Source of the DNA: Mansonella perstans
Lineage: Eukaryota; Nematoda; Chromadorea; Rhabditida; Onchocercidae
Assembly: GCA_037074765.1 (NCBI GenBank)
Contig: JBAMDO010000002.1
Coordinates: 372,001 to 436,000 of the forward strand
Reading direction: 5' to 3'
DNA: 64,000 bases
Of the stretch, positions 14,901 to 26,154 are shown one piece after another; position 1 is the first letter of the stretch; each line of letters begins with the position of its first letter. A program made the translations under genes and the position numbers. Under the pieces are notes generated by a model. It worked only from the letters and a program-made list of their open reading frames with translations, was not told where the DNA came from and searched no databases.

Positions 14901-15550
14901 ATGTGAGTAATTGTGTTATAATTTATTTCTTCATATTATCACTAAGGGAACTCTATCACTTCGTTTTTCAACAGTAATGATTGCTTTTTTTTAAAGTTAT
15001 TTTTTTTTAATTTGAAAAAAAACACGATGTTGCAGGGTTCGGCAACTGAACTATTCAAGATTGCGTTGTTAAATTTGCAGAAGAATTTATTATGTTAGTT
15101 TTTTTTTATTATGTTAGAATTTATTATGTTACTTTCTTCTTTTCCATTTTTGAAATTCTTTTGAAAAAAAGGGATATATTTGTTTGAAGTCAATGAAAAA
15201 TCAAAAAATATAACTTAATTATAGTGATAATGATATATATGTATTAATCTGCCAATAATAATACTAAAAATATCGAATCTGTTTGGTACAATATATTTTT
15301 TTCCGGGAAATTCCTGAATAGCAAGCAGATTTTATATGCATAGATACTTTTTGCAGGTACTAATTCATCAATCGTTATGCAAATGCACGATGAAGTATTG
15401 GTAGAAGCGGATGAAAGTTCGGTAGTTTCAGTTGTTGAAATTATCAAACATTCCATGATATCAGTTTTCCCAGAGTTACGAGTTCCATTAGCAGTTAAAA
15501 TTTCATCTGGAAAAAGTTGGGGAGAACTTCAGGGATATGCTGAAATTTGA
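2948..15550 (+). CDS. polq-1: DNA polymerase theta (helicase C-terminal part to polymerase stop)
   Basis: A-family polymerase that carries out theta-mediated end joining of DNA breaks. Twenty exons join in phase: 2948-3069, 3383-3524, 3776-3912, 4076-4255, 4462-4597, 6283-6526, 8672-8788, 9465-9669 (or 9645), 10026-11053, 11189-11337, 11551-11783, 11997-12242, 12376-12465, 12709-12858, 13058-13232, 13421-13605, 13709-13820, 14157-14314, 15036-15093, 15357-15550; about 1353 residues. The first seven cover the C-terminal helicase-like subdomains (LVTP, RLTFGVRKDL). The 1-kb exon is the disordered centre. The rest is the degenerate exonuclease-like and polymerase part: EWRRI, TGRVL, motif A SADYRQLEMRVLAHL, O-helix KQLCYGIIYGMG, LGRRRFL, AERQAINT and motif C MHDEVLVE, so the catalytic acidic residues are intact. 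The acceptor at 3775 is weak. Polymerase inserts are short compared with human. The ATPase core is missing from the window, so the gene start is unknown. Confidence 0.93.
7080..7360. repeat. diverged tandem duplication in a polq-1 intron
   Basis: Two related stretches of about 100 bases, at about 7100-7200 and 7260-7360, share the order taatccatat, taaa(t/c)ttacatt/gcatt, gtatta and a shared g/atttt(a/g)gtat(a/g)at element. Similarity is judged by eye and is partial. Confidence 0.35.
8160..8330. repeat. imperfect ~113-bp tandem duplication in a polq-1 intron
   Basis: The segment beginning tgaaattggatggaaatgaa at about 8166 recurs with a few changes at about 8279 (tgaaattgaatggaaata). The DNA between is rich in aat/taat triplets. 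It is intronic, between the exons ending 6526 and starting 8672. Confidence 0.5.
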
Positions 15551-18500
15551 AATTTTAATCAAGTATTGACCATCAATTAATAGACATTCCAGAAAATTTT
15601 CGTTTCAGTTAAAAGAATGTTCAGTTTTCTATCTGTTCTTTTTTTGTTGTTATCAAAGTCAACTTTAGAGTTTTAGTTATTCAAATCGCATTTAATTGTT
15701 ATCTATACGAAAATTTTCCCGGATACATTACAGCTGCTTTTTTGAGTGAACAGATAAATCTCCCTGCAATGGATTAATATGTCATTCTGGATAAAGATTT
15801 AATTGCAGTCCTTTCCATTAAAAGTTCTAATTTGATCAGCTTTTTCTCATCGATTCGTCAATGAAATTATATTATGTTTATCCAATTGTCTAAGATAGTT
15901 TGTGTCAAGATAATTTGTGCTTAAGCTAGTAGTTTGTAATTATTGTAACTTATCCGATTTTTAGTGATATACAGCTTATACTTAGTCATGTTTAATTTAT
16001 CATTAGAATACTTACCCAACTATTAACGATTTATGGTTTATATTTAACCAATTACCATTGTAAATCAATTTATACTTAACGATTATCATCATAGTCTGTG
16101 CTTATTCTATTGTCAATGAATATATAATTTATACTTAAATCATTATCGCTAAATTTAGTTTGTTTTTTTTCTGAAATTTGAAATTTTCTGAATTTATCGC
16201 TGAATTCGGAATTTAGTTTTTCTGAATTTACTTCACCGATCACCAGCGAATATCACTGATACGATTTTTAGTGATAGTTTGTGCATATCTGATTGTTATT
16301 TAATTTGTAATTTTTCATGTCAATTGTCCTAAACATGAAATCAGAGCGAGTCACTTTTTTCATCCATTAAAACTATGGTTTTATTTATTTCTCAAATGTG
16401 TTCAAAATGAAATGTGAAATGTTCAAAATGAAATATGCGATGATTGGTCCTTCTTAGTACAAAAATAAACTTTCACTGCATCACCATTAACCTTATGACA
16501 GCGTCGTTCAAATTTTACTCATTAGGACATTTATGCAACTTAGGTGCTAATAGTTCGAGTGGCAAAGAGTTATTGAACTGCATAAATAATTGTAATTATT
16601 TTTGACAGTTTTTTGAGACAAATAGCGATGGCATTTCCATGCATGAAAAAACTTGCAAAAACTGATTCTCACTCCACTCCACATGCTTCTTCAAAATTTC
16701 ATAATTTTACGTACCTAAACATATTACTTATAATTTGCATAAATGCATGAGTTAAAGTTAAAGAGCATAATCACTAAATCAACCAATGATATGATATTAC
16801 TGCGAATATGCTTTCTATAAATCGATTTGAAATAAATTGGTTGCTAGAAAAAATCAACCATGTGCTGTACAACTAATCCGATAGTTGAAAAAGAAATTAA
16901 ATGAAAACTACAGCAATATGCAAATCATTCAGCAGCAATATTATATGAGAGAACAAAAGCAGGATGTTCAACAATGTATAGATTAAAAGTTTGTTTAATC
17001 GTTGACTTTTAATGTCATCAATTTCCGTTAATGCAAATATTTCATTCTCTGCATCGGCTTAAAAATTTATTTTAAATTTCTGTTGCTCGACTTCAAGTTT
17101 CAAATGGAGTTGCAAGTTATAATGACCTGAATAGTAAAACAAAGTGTTGAAAACTAGTACGATTCTATAAAATCTGTGAAATAAAAATGCAACCCGAAAA
17201 AAAGCACAGACAAAGGCTGTTTCAACTATCGATTTCTTAGAATATTAGATAATTTTTAGTTAACTTAAGATATTAGCAATTTTTTTATATACAACTCAAC
17301 AAAGTGAATTCCCTTCACTAATTGTATTTTTCTGGCGATATCCTCTGACCTTAGATCCCAAAATCCTTTCCAGTTACGATCGAAATTTTGTCTCAAATAG
17401 ATAAGCATAGCTACGGAATTTTGTTTGAAAGCAATGTAAATTGTAAAATTAAAATATTTGAAATCAGTGCACCAATAGGTGAAATCCCATCAATGGCACT
17501 CTGCGCAGTAAGGTTTCACATATGCTGTTTAAAAGTTGAGCTTCCTGAGAACCATCCAAAGTTGCTACTTTGGATTTTAGCGGTTTATTTTTTCCATTGA
17601 CACTGGGAAACACACGGATTCTAAATTTCAATACAAAGATTATGACAAATTGTTCTCATCCAAACATGCTCTAAATTATCACCAGAAAAATCGCTGCAGA
17701 GTTCATAGCTTGTTTTTCCTACTTGTTTGCTGAATTTGAATTTATACTGAAAATGGCTTGATATTTTCTTGTAATTTATTTTAAATGTAATATGATGGGT
17801 TTATTTTTGTCGATATCAAATTGTGCTGATAATTAGGAAATATGCAAGAGAATGCTAATTACGAGACAAAAGTTTTATAGCAAAGACGATTGCTTTACAG
17901 CAAATGCTAAAACGCAAAACACAGAACATACATAATTATATGGAATATAATATTTTATATTTCAACAATGCGATTGTTCCGTTTTATTGCTTGCATGCTC
18001 ATTACGCTATAATTCTTGCAAGCTTCAGTGAAGCAAATCAGTCTTTGAATGAAGGAGATGCTTGAAATGATCCATCTGTGAAATTTATCACCTTCGATCC
18101 AAATGCGGATCCCGAAGCACAAAGCTTTTTGATCGTTTGTTTGGAGTAAGCGCTTGTTCTCAGATTTCCTACAAACTAATCAATTAATAAAATCAAAGTA
18201 ATTTAAACGGAATATCGAAAATTTTCGCGGAATTAAATTTTCGAAAGTATTAGTATTTTCAGCTTCTTAAACGCTCTAGTCGTTGTAGCATTTATCATGA
18301 ACATTTAGTGCAGTATTTTGGATCACAAATAAATTGTTGTAAGTGTAGTGACTAGAGTAACAACCGTTTCAGTTATTTTTATTTTCATTGGTTGGCGAAG
18401 TTGACAAAGCAGCTAGATTTTACTTATCAATCAGTTAGTTTTTTTCATTAATTATTGGTTGAAATGAAATTTTGATTACTTCTGTTTCATGAAAATTGAG

Positions 18501-18592
18501 TTATTTTTTTGAAAATTACAAACTAATAGGTTTATATGTTTCTGGCTAATTTAAATCTGAACTTTTTGGAAGGTGAAATTTTAGTACTTTAC
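15551..18592. other. non-coding stretch downstream of polq-1
   Basis: About 3 kb with one copy of the 704-bp direct repeat (15736-16439) and otherwise AT-rich DNA. A 70-codon frame at 17388-17600 has no recognisable similarity and no exon context. A short piece near 18080-18130 reads SVKFITFDPNADPEAQS in one frame and could be a stray exon remnant; it was not identified. Confidence 0.5.
15736..16439. repeat. 704-bp direct repeat, copy 1
   Basis: Identical by eye, with no indel (constant offset 9715), to 25451-26154. Imperfect similarity extends about 20 bases further left (cccggatac.ttacag.tgctt), with a 6-base length difference; the right edge is sharp after aaatatgcg. The interior has diverged ~40-bp internal repeats around ttatacttaa. 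No terminal inverted repeats, coding frame or target-site duplication were seen. Copy 1 starts 186 bases after the polq-1 stop codon. Confidence 0.95.
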
Positions 18593-19934
18593 ATCAAACT
18601 CAAAATGAGATTAAGATCACCGAAGAAAATTTCCACTGAATATCGTGGAATTAATGTTTAAAAGTTTTACTGCGCCTGGAAGAAATAGGCATATTATACA
18701 TTTGAAAGATGAGCAGAAAATTCGTGTTCGAAAGCGCTCCAGTCAGGTATGCCGCACTTTTCATTTATTTAAAATTTAAATAGATTAAATTTGTAATTCC
18801 TGTATTCAAATAACACTTTTCAAATTCATCTCCTGTAGCTAAAAGCACTGATTCTAAAATTAGAACTGCTATCATTGGGTTACGATACCAATCTGTTACA
18901 TGTTACAATAATTTTACACAGTTATTCTTATTCTCCAATTATTCTTACATAATCTCGGAGAATACCTTTATTATTAACCTTGGACGGTGATATTGATTTC
19001 TCACCATAATATATTCATTTATTGGTTGATCTGATGAAAAAAGATCGATATCTTGGAGCAGCTTTTAATCGAAAACATCCACGTGGATCTGGTAATCATT
19101 GCACATCATTGAAAGCTCTCAAGAAATTTTGAAATAATTGAAATAATTTTGAAACAGTTTAAAAATCCCGCGGCTTTTTTTATGATAAAAAGAAAATAAA
19201 TAAATAATTTGAAAAAATTGCAACATTTTCCTTTTGGAATTTTTTACAATTATGAAGCATAATTTTTTTCATGTTTGATGATATGGTATAAAAAATTTGA
19301 ATATGCATTTGGTCATTGGCTATAGAAAACAACTGAACATATGATTGGTTATGTACTATGTCCACCTAGTTGCTTCTCGTTGTTTCGGTCATTAGCTTTG
19401 ATGGATGATAATGTTATCAGACATTATGCATCTAAGGTTGTTATTTATTTCCGAATAATTTTTTTCCTGTTGCTTTTGAAATTTTACTTCACCGACCTCA
19501 TAAGTCTAATTCAAGTTGAAAATCCGGTTGATTTTATTCAATATGATCAGGGTGAAGATGTGTTTATGTACTTTGCTTTTGCAACGAGTTTATCGGTAGC
19601 TTTTAACTTTATTATAATTTTAGCTACATTTTTTGTCATTACAGCTGGTTTGATGAGAGAATGAAAAAACTTTTTGATTTACTTTAAGCCTGAAGTGATC
19701 AATGAAATAAAATTTAAAAATTTGCGTACAAATTTAAATGAAAAAAATTTTAAATATTGTTTCGACAGGGTTGAGTATTGTGCAGCATCAGATGCTTTAA
19801 CTTTTGCGCCGGAAGGTTTCAATAAGTTTTTCAATCAACGCCGTCGTTGAATGCCTTGTACATTGGCAAATATTATCGATCTGTTGCAGGATTACAAAAA
19901 TGTTATCAGTGTTAATGAATCAATTTTCATTTAG
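18593..19934 (+). pseudogene. chitin synthase pseudogene (family 2 glycosyltransferase)
   Basis: Broken, unprocessed copy of a nematode chitin synthase catalytic region. In order it retains LRSPKKISTEYRG and PGRNRHIIHLKDEQKIR with a donor at 18747, ENTF-TLDGDIDF, LLVDLMKKDRYLGAA, WYKKFEYAFGHWL, CFSLFRSLALMDDN, QYDQGED, VEYCAASDALTFAPEGF, FFNQRRR and LANIIDLLQDYKNV. Breaks visible: a TAA and frame change near 18665, a 1-base frameshift near 18970, TAA at 19007, TAG at 19323, a frameshift between 19560 and 19567, and TGA at 19848. The last replaces the Trp of the catalytic QRRRW motif. Exon/intron structure is kept, so it is not a retrocopy. The N-terminal and C-terminal membrane parts were not found. 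The family call is confident; which chs paralogue it came from is not known. Confidence 0.88.
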
Positions 19935-20612
19935 TAAAGAATTTGCATTTTTCGAGGAAAAATTCCAAATTAAAAAAAATTGGTCATCTTTGAAATTTTA
20001 AAGTTTTTAAAAATTTTGTAGTTTATTCACTAAAACCTATACACTTCAACATTTTTCACTGTTGAAAGCATACCGGGAACTGATTGGTATTTCAGACGAT
20101 TATGGAGATAATTTCGCCTAACAAAATTTATCTCACTGTTTAGTCATTTTAATTTAATTTTAACTGATTTGGGAATATTCCTCGTCTTACTTTAGTCTTT
20201 CTTTCTATCTGTTTCTTTCTCTTCCTTTTTCTTCCAGAAATTCTGTCTCTTTTTTTCCAAAAATTATCCATGTTTTAAGAAGATTATTTATTCACGTTCC
20301 ATACTTATTATCTCATATGACAAAAGCATTTATTGATTTTCCACAGAATTTGGAATTTTAGTGGAAAATACCACTTGCAATAAAGAATCGTACCAAAAAA
20401 AATTTTAACATTATATTTAAAGCTCCCTTCTTTATTAATTAAACTTCGTAATTTTTTTTTCCGCAATACCAATTAATTGATCTAGAAAATTTTTAGGACA
20501 ATTATTCCTTGATTCAATAGGGTTTTTACTGTTTTACTGAAATGTATGTTTGAATAAATTGTCAAAGTCACTTTTAATGACAAAATTTATTTCGTACTTT
20601 TGGAATTGTTTG
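19935..20612. other. non-coding stretch between chitin synthase remnant and sphingomyelin synthase
   Basis: About 680 AT-rich bases. A short frame near 20055-20118 (LLKAYRELIGISDDYGD) may be another exon remnant but was not identified. The rest is poly-T/C-rich and shows no gene. Confidence 0.4.
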
Positions 20613-23312
20613 TTACAAATGTGTCTTAATGCGATGAGCATCCAAATGCTCCGCAATACAACCTTCTATGGTTTCGAGCTTCTTAGCACTCCAATTCTTC
20701 ACACACTGTTTCAGACATTTTGGCCAAGGAAATGGCCATTCGATTTCATTTTGTAAACGACCGGACGGTACGTTCACTTCCAATTCGTACATTGTCCAAA
20801 ATAGCAACAAACGACGATAGGCACGTGTTCGAACACGCATGTGATGTGGTAACAGAACGAATGAGTGGTAAATGCTGGAATAAAAAATATTTCTCGCCAA
20901 TAAATGATTATCAAGTTTAACTGCAGAATATTCTGATCTATATTCAAGAAATAATCCAGCAATGCTCATTTATTGTCTGCAATTTAAACTGAAATTTAGA
21001 AGCTTTAAAAATTGAAATCCCAGTGAAACAAACTTTTAACCTGAAAAGAAAACTGGATAACCAATAAGCGATTAATACATCAACACTGTAATGTGTTCGC
21101 GATATCGATAAGCAAATCATTCCTCCAATACACATAAATATTAAACACCATCTAAATAACGAAAATCATTCTTCTGGAAATACATAACACATCAAAAGAA
21201 AGAGGAAAAAATTTGAGTGTAAGAATTTAATTTTAATTTAAGTTTAAGATGAGCTTCAATCCAACCTTAATGGCCAAATAGAATGTGGTGAATAATGATT
21301 GAAATAAAATGTTGTTGTTGAAACAAATATAGTATGTCCGGAGAAGAGAAGATCACCACAGATCAATTTACCATCATCATTGATTTGCAGTCCCAACTAA
21401 AACATTTCCTTTTTTTCTTTCAGGATTTCAATCGAAAGGATTCGAAAATTACCGAAAATATACTAGGCTCGAAAAAATAAAAATCTCATTTTTAAAGTAT
21501 TTTCATTCAAAAAAGTAATTAAAATATTTCATTTTTAAAATCAATGATATCCATTCATCAAAATTTCATGTTGCTTTTTTTCTAAATTTAATAAAGGATT
21601 TGAAATTCTGAATCGAAAAAAATTCTGGCTTATATCTGTGAAATATTGCATTGCTTTTATTTTTTTTAAAACAACCAAAGAAAAAGATTTCAATGATTTA
21701 AAGTAGTCATCCATTGGTATTATATCCAGTGCCTTCTATAACTGATTGAATAATTTGAAATTTCAAATATTTGAAATGCAGGCGAAGAAGAGAGATTTTT
21801 ATGACATCTCAGTTGATCAGTGATTTTTCCCAAACATCAGAAACCTCCGATGGATTAAATAATTAATTAATTTCATTTATTAAAATGAACATATCATAAA
21901 TTTAAAAAAAATGGTCAAAAAAGCCTTATCAATCCACTTCGTATCTTTTTCCTCTTTGCAAAAAAAGTTGCAAAGAAGGGGAAAGAGAGAGAAGAAGGAG
22001 AGGGAGGGAAATAATCTTAAGTTCAGAGAAACAGCTTCAACATTATTTTGTGCAAAATTTGAAATAAATACCAAGTAAAGAAAAATGATCCTACCTCTAA
22101 ATTATTTCAGTATTGAAGACGGATTAATTAATATTAAATATTAAGCATTTAATTCAAGTTATTTAATGTCAAGAAAATTTCAAGGCTCAAAGTTAACCCT
22201 TTAAAAAAAGGAAACCTTGTAAAAATGTCGTGTGAATAGCTTCAGAACACTTGATATTGTTGCCTGATGATTTGGTTTTACACATTTACTACAAAATTCA
22301 AAATTTTCAATAATGGTAAGAGTCTTAGTATGAAACTTTTTGAGTGAAAAAGTTTAAAGATGACGAAGAATGTCACCAAATATCTCAAGTTTTTAAGAGA
22401 CAAGTGACAAACAAAGATTCATTTTGCAATTCAGCAACAAATTAAATCATTCATTTAATGCAGAATAGTGGGGTTCGCATTAGTGTAAGATTTTTGGTGA
22501 CAGATTTGTGACATTAGTGTTAAGATATTCAGTGATTTTACAAATGATAAAATTAGAAATTGACACTATGAAGCGATTAGTGAAATTTTTGAAATTAAGG
22601 AAACAAAGAAACTTAAAGAATATGTTTTGACAAATTATGCTTTTCTTAAGTTCTCAAAATTACAGCAATGTGGACAATTAGTTCAATAAATGTTCAAGAT
22701 AGCAAGAATAAAATGGGAACGCTTTGAAATTACAGTTTATAAAATTACCGGTAATTATTCTGGTAACTTGTGGGAATATGCGTAACAGTTAAGCAAACGG
22801 CTCTAAATGTATACAATACAGTTATAGTAAACAGTAATCGACGAATGACAATGAATCGATATCGATGAAATATAATAATATATCCCAGAGCAATAATGCC
22901 TGCGGTAATGGTAAGCATGTCTCCGACAGCTAAAGCCCATTCCTGCTCCGGCACCATTGCAAATACCAAATCCGGCAATGCATTTCTGGAATGATTAATT
23001 GAACTGTGCTAATTTAGCACCCATACTTTGCTAACAATAATTAATTAATTATTCGGATGAACCAATTAATTATTGTCAACATTAAATTCATCAACATTCA
23101 ATAAAATCTTATAAAGTTTTAAGAATTTTACTCAAATTAACCAAATTAATTAAATCACAACCTACTGATAACATCATGCGCTAAACAAGTTACAAATTGA
23201 TTTAAAAATACTGATACAAGAAATGCGAGAAAGCAAATGAATGTTTTCAAATATTCCGGTCGGTAAATTATCGGATCTTTTATTCTTGTTTCATTTTCCT
23301 CTTCAAAATTTT
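20613..23312 (-). CDS. sphingomyelin synthase family protein (PAP2-like, multi-pass membrane)
   Basis: Family enzymes move phosphocholine from phosphatidylcholine to ceramide in Golgi or plasma membrane. Exons on the minus strand: 23312-23162, 22985-22749, 21396-21266, 21151-21041, 20874-20613 (stop at 20613). Hydrophobic segments start at TFICFLAFLVSVFLNQFV; then LPDLVF, a TM pair with LLFTITVLYTFRAVCLTVTHIP, the CGDLLFSGHT motif, SISRTHYSVDVLIAYW (the second His and Asp of the expected His-His-Asp triad), then PHHMRVRTRAYRR and a WPFPWPKC tail. All known junctions are in phase except between 22749 and 21396, where a small exon of perhaps 20-30 codons (phase 2 in, phase 0 out) was not located. 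The N-terminal exon or exons above 23312 were also not found. Active-site residues seen are intact. Confidence 0.87.
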
Positions 23313-24477
23313 CTAAAAATTATTCCCCTTTTTTTCAACTCTTTAACTTCTTTATTTCCATCAATCGATAATGTATATCATTACTAAATATCATATATTA
23401 CATGAATTAAATTTTAATACGTTTTAAGAAAACACATTTTAATTTTTTTTTCAAATCAATTATAAATGAACAAGAACAAAAATTTTTGCTTTTATCAGAT
23501 AAAAATTACATTGACTCAAATTATTCATCAAAATCTAAAATTAAATTCAAAATTAAAGAACTAAATTTTGCAGGAAAAAAACCGATTACTTCCGGAATCA
23601 CTGCTATTATTACCAATGAGAGATAAATTCCCAACAAAATTTATATTTGTTCCACTCCCTCTTTGCATTTTAACTTATTTCATTCAAATTCCAACATACA
23701 ATTTCCAGCGACTGAAATTTTATCATTTGGGTAAATAAATGATAACTTTTAAAATATTTGTTTAAATTTTACTGGAAGAAAAAGTAAAAAATCAATCAAT
23801 TTCGACTTAAACTAAACAACGATTAATTAATTTATTTTTTAGCGGAAAAAAACGAAACGAGAAGTTTGAGGAAACTTCTAGAGAATTCTTTCAAGTTGCA
23901 AAAGTTTAATTTCAATTATTTCATATAAGTAGTAAATGAATTATTTTTTCTTTCAATTTCCTTACAATCTTGTCTAAAAGTTAAAAAAAAAAAGGACAAT
24001 GCTGATTTATTAGAGTCACCGATTTTCTTTTAACCACAACAAAATTAAACAATGACCGTGGACAATTCATTTAAAATTTTATTACAAAAAGAAGCTATTC
24101 ATTGCAATAATTTGCATAAATGAAAAAATTACTTAGGAATAAAAAATACTAAAAGAATCTTCGTATTTTTTCGTAATAGCTTCTATCATTGGAACCATTT
24201 GCTTAATAAAGTCATTCATATGTCAAAATGTTTTACCCTGCTTTATTGTTTTTTTAATGTTTACAGGCATACATGATTGCAATACAAATCAGCATTAAAT
24301 TTAAATTTGCTAGCAAAAATTACAGTGAAGAATGGAATTATGAAGGCTATTCATTTTTTACGAAATTAATTAACAAAGTATGAAATACTTGGACTGATAA
24401 GAAATGATATATTATCAGTTATTAGGTTATAAAAAATAATTTCAAACTTTATAATTATCAAGATGATCGCATTCATA
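23313..24477. other. non-coding stretch upstream of visible sphingomyelin synthase exons
   Basis: Very AT-rich DNA that should hold the missing 5' exon or exons of the minus-strand sphingomyelin synthase gene, because the first visible exon starts with a 3' splice site and mid-codon. None could be placed. Confidence 0.4.
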
Positions 24478-24640
24478 TGCACTGTCTACTGAAACAGATT
24501 GAAAAATTAAAACAAAATCAGGAGACGAGTCATTCCATTCAACGTGTCATACCTTCTTATATCACCGGATTTATTACGAAATAACTCCGAAAAGAAGTTA
24601 TACATTGTAGTCATGTTATGATACAGTACTACAATAAGAT

Positions 24641-25238
24641 GTTATAGCGAATAACTTTGAAATCTCCGACGATTGCGATTTGGAGTCACTTAACAATTGC
24701 GACCATGATAATGATATATACAGTGGTGGACGGGGAAATAATAATGAAGAATCACAGAATGGCGTTTTGCCCGTACTCTTATATTTCACTAATATCACTC
24801 AGTTTGGGAAATTGAGGACAAGAACAATGAAAAGTCGCAAAAAGAAACTAATCTAATTGCGACGGGAAGTTCGCTATTATCTGTCCCACAAAATCAAATC
24901 ACATTAAAATAATTATCAAACAGTATCCTGGAATATTAATTATTATCCAAATTATCATACAGATGATTTCAGATAAAGGCAAATACAAATGTGGCATATG
25001 TAATGAGGCTATGCAAAGCAAAGCTGAACTTAAAAAACATTGTGAAGCGCGCTTCAAAAATGGTTCTTATTATTGCTGTGTAGTCGGATATCAAAAAAAA
25101 TACGCTTATTTAAGAAATCTTAATCGACACCACGAAACACATAGGCATAAATCTCAGTACGAATATTGTAGAAAATTTTTTTGCCGCCAAAGCAGCCTAA
25201 AATTTCAGCAGAAAAATCGTTTAAGAGTTCTTCGTTAG
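24641..25238 (+). pseudogene. decayed C2H2 zinc-finger gene fragment
   Basis: A 91-codon frame at 24963-25238 follows an acceptor-like catacag and reads as three C2H2 fingers, each missing at least one zinc ligand: KYKCGICNEAMQSK...KKHCEARF lacks the second His, YYCCVVGYQKKYAYLRNLNRHHETH has a displaced Cys pair, and QYEYCRKFFCRQSSLKFQ lacks a Cys and its His pair. Upstream, an open acidic/Asn-rich frame from about 24641 (EISDDCDLESLNNCDHDND) to a TAA at about 24854 could be a preceding exon. Part of it (24727-24840) belongs to a repeat seen again at 27400. It looks like a dead or dying nuclear DNA-binding protein gene or an element-borne copy; no orthologue is proposed. Confidence 0.5.
24727..24840. 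repeat. ~112-bp dispersed direct repeat, copy 1
   Basis: Roughly 80% similar by eye to 27400-27511; both share aataatgaagaatca-like and attgag.a.aag.gcaatga blocks in the same order and orientation. Copy 1 sits inside the zinc-finger remnant. Confidence 0.65.
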
Positions 25239-25450
25239 TTTTGCACATTTATGTTCTATGAAAGAGATATTTTCACATATATCATGATTAATGAACAAAT
25301 ATCTGGTGGAATGTTAATTGCTAAACGAAAGTGTTATAGATCAGTTCACAGCAAACGTTTAAATAAGCTATCAAATATATATCTTATACTAATCATTTCT
25401 TTGGCAATTTCTGTTATTTCGATTACCCCGGATACCTTACAGTTGCTTTC

Positions 25451-26154
25451 GCTTTTTTGAGTGAACAGATAAATCTCCCTGCAATGGATTAATATGTCAT
25501 TCTGGATAAAGATTTAATTGCAGTCCTTTCCATTAAAAGTTCTAATTTGATCAGCTTTTTCTCATCGATTCGTCAATGAAATTATATTATGTTTATCCAA
25601 TTGTCTAAGATAGTTTGTGTCAAGATAATTTGTGCTTAAGCTAGTAGTTTGTAATTATTGTAACTTATCCGATTTTTAGTGATATACAGCTTATACTTAG
25701 TCATGTTTAATTTATCATTAGAATACTTACCCAACTATTAACGATTTATGGTTTATATTTAACCAATTACCATTGTAAATCAATTTATACTTAACGATTA
25801 TCATCATAGTCTGTGCTTATTCTATTGTCAATGAATATATAATTTATACTTAAATCATTATCGCTAAATTTAGTTTGTTTTTTTTCTGAAATTTGAAATT
25901 TTCTGAATTTATCGCTGAATTCGGAATTTAGTTTTTCTGAATTTACTTCACCGATCACCAGCGAATATCACTGATACGATTTTTAGTGATAGTTTGTGCA
26001 TATCTGATTGTTATTTAATTTGTAATTTTTCATGTCAATTGTCCTAAACATGAAATCAGAGCGAGTCACTTTTTTCATCCATTAAAACTATGGTTTTATT
26101 TATTTCTCAAATGTGTTCAAAATGAAATGTGAAATGTTCAAAATGAAATATGCG
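25451..26154. repeat. 704-bp direct repeat, copy 2
   Basis: Same orientation as, and identical by eye to, 15736-16439. It begins about 210 bases after the zinc-finger remnant. To the right it is followed by unrelated sequence (tattattgcg). Confidence 0.95.

Noticed and set aside
17388..17600. 70-codon plus-strand frame
   Set aside because: It has no similarity, no splice context and lies in AT-rich spacer.
22190..22260. Minus-strand piece reading NNIKCSEAIHTTFLQ as the missing sphingomyelin synthase exon
   Set aside because: With the available acceptor the required phase gives an early stop, and its donor phase does not match the next exon.
15736..26154. 704-bp repeats as LTRs of one large retrotransposon
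   Set aside because: The interval contains an opposite-strand sphingomyelin synthase gene and no gag/pol, and the repeat lacks the usual LTR ends.
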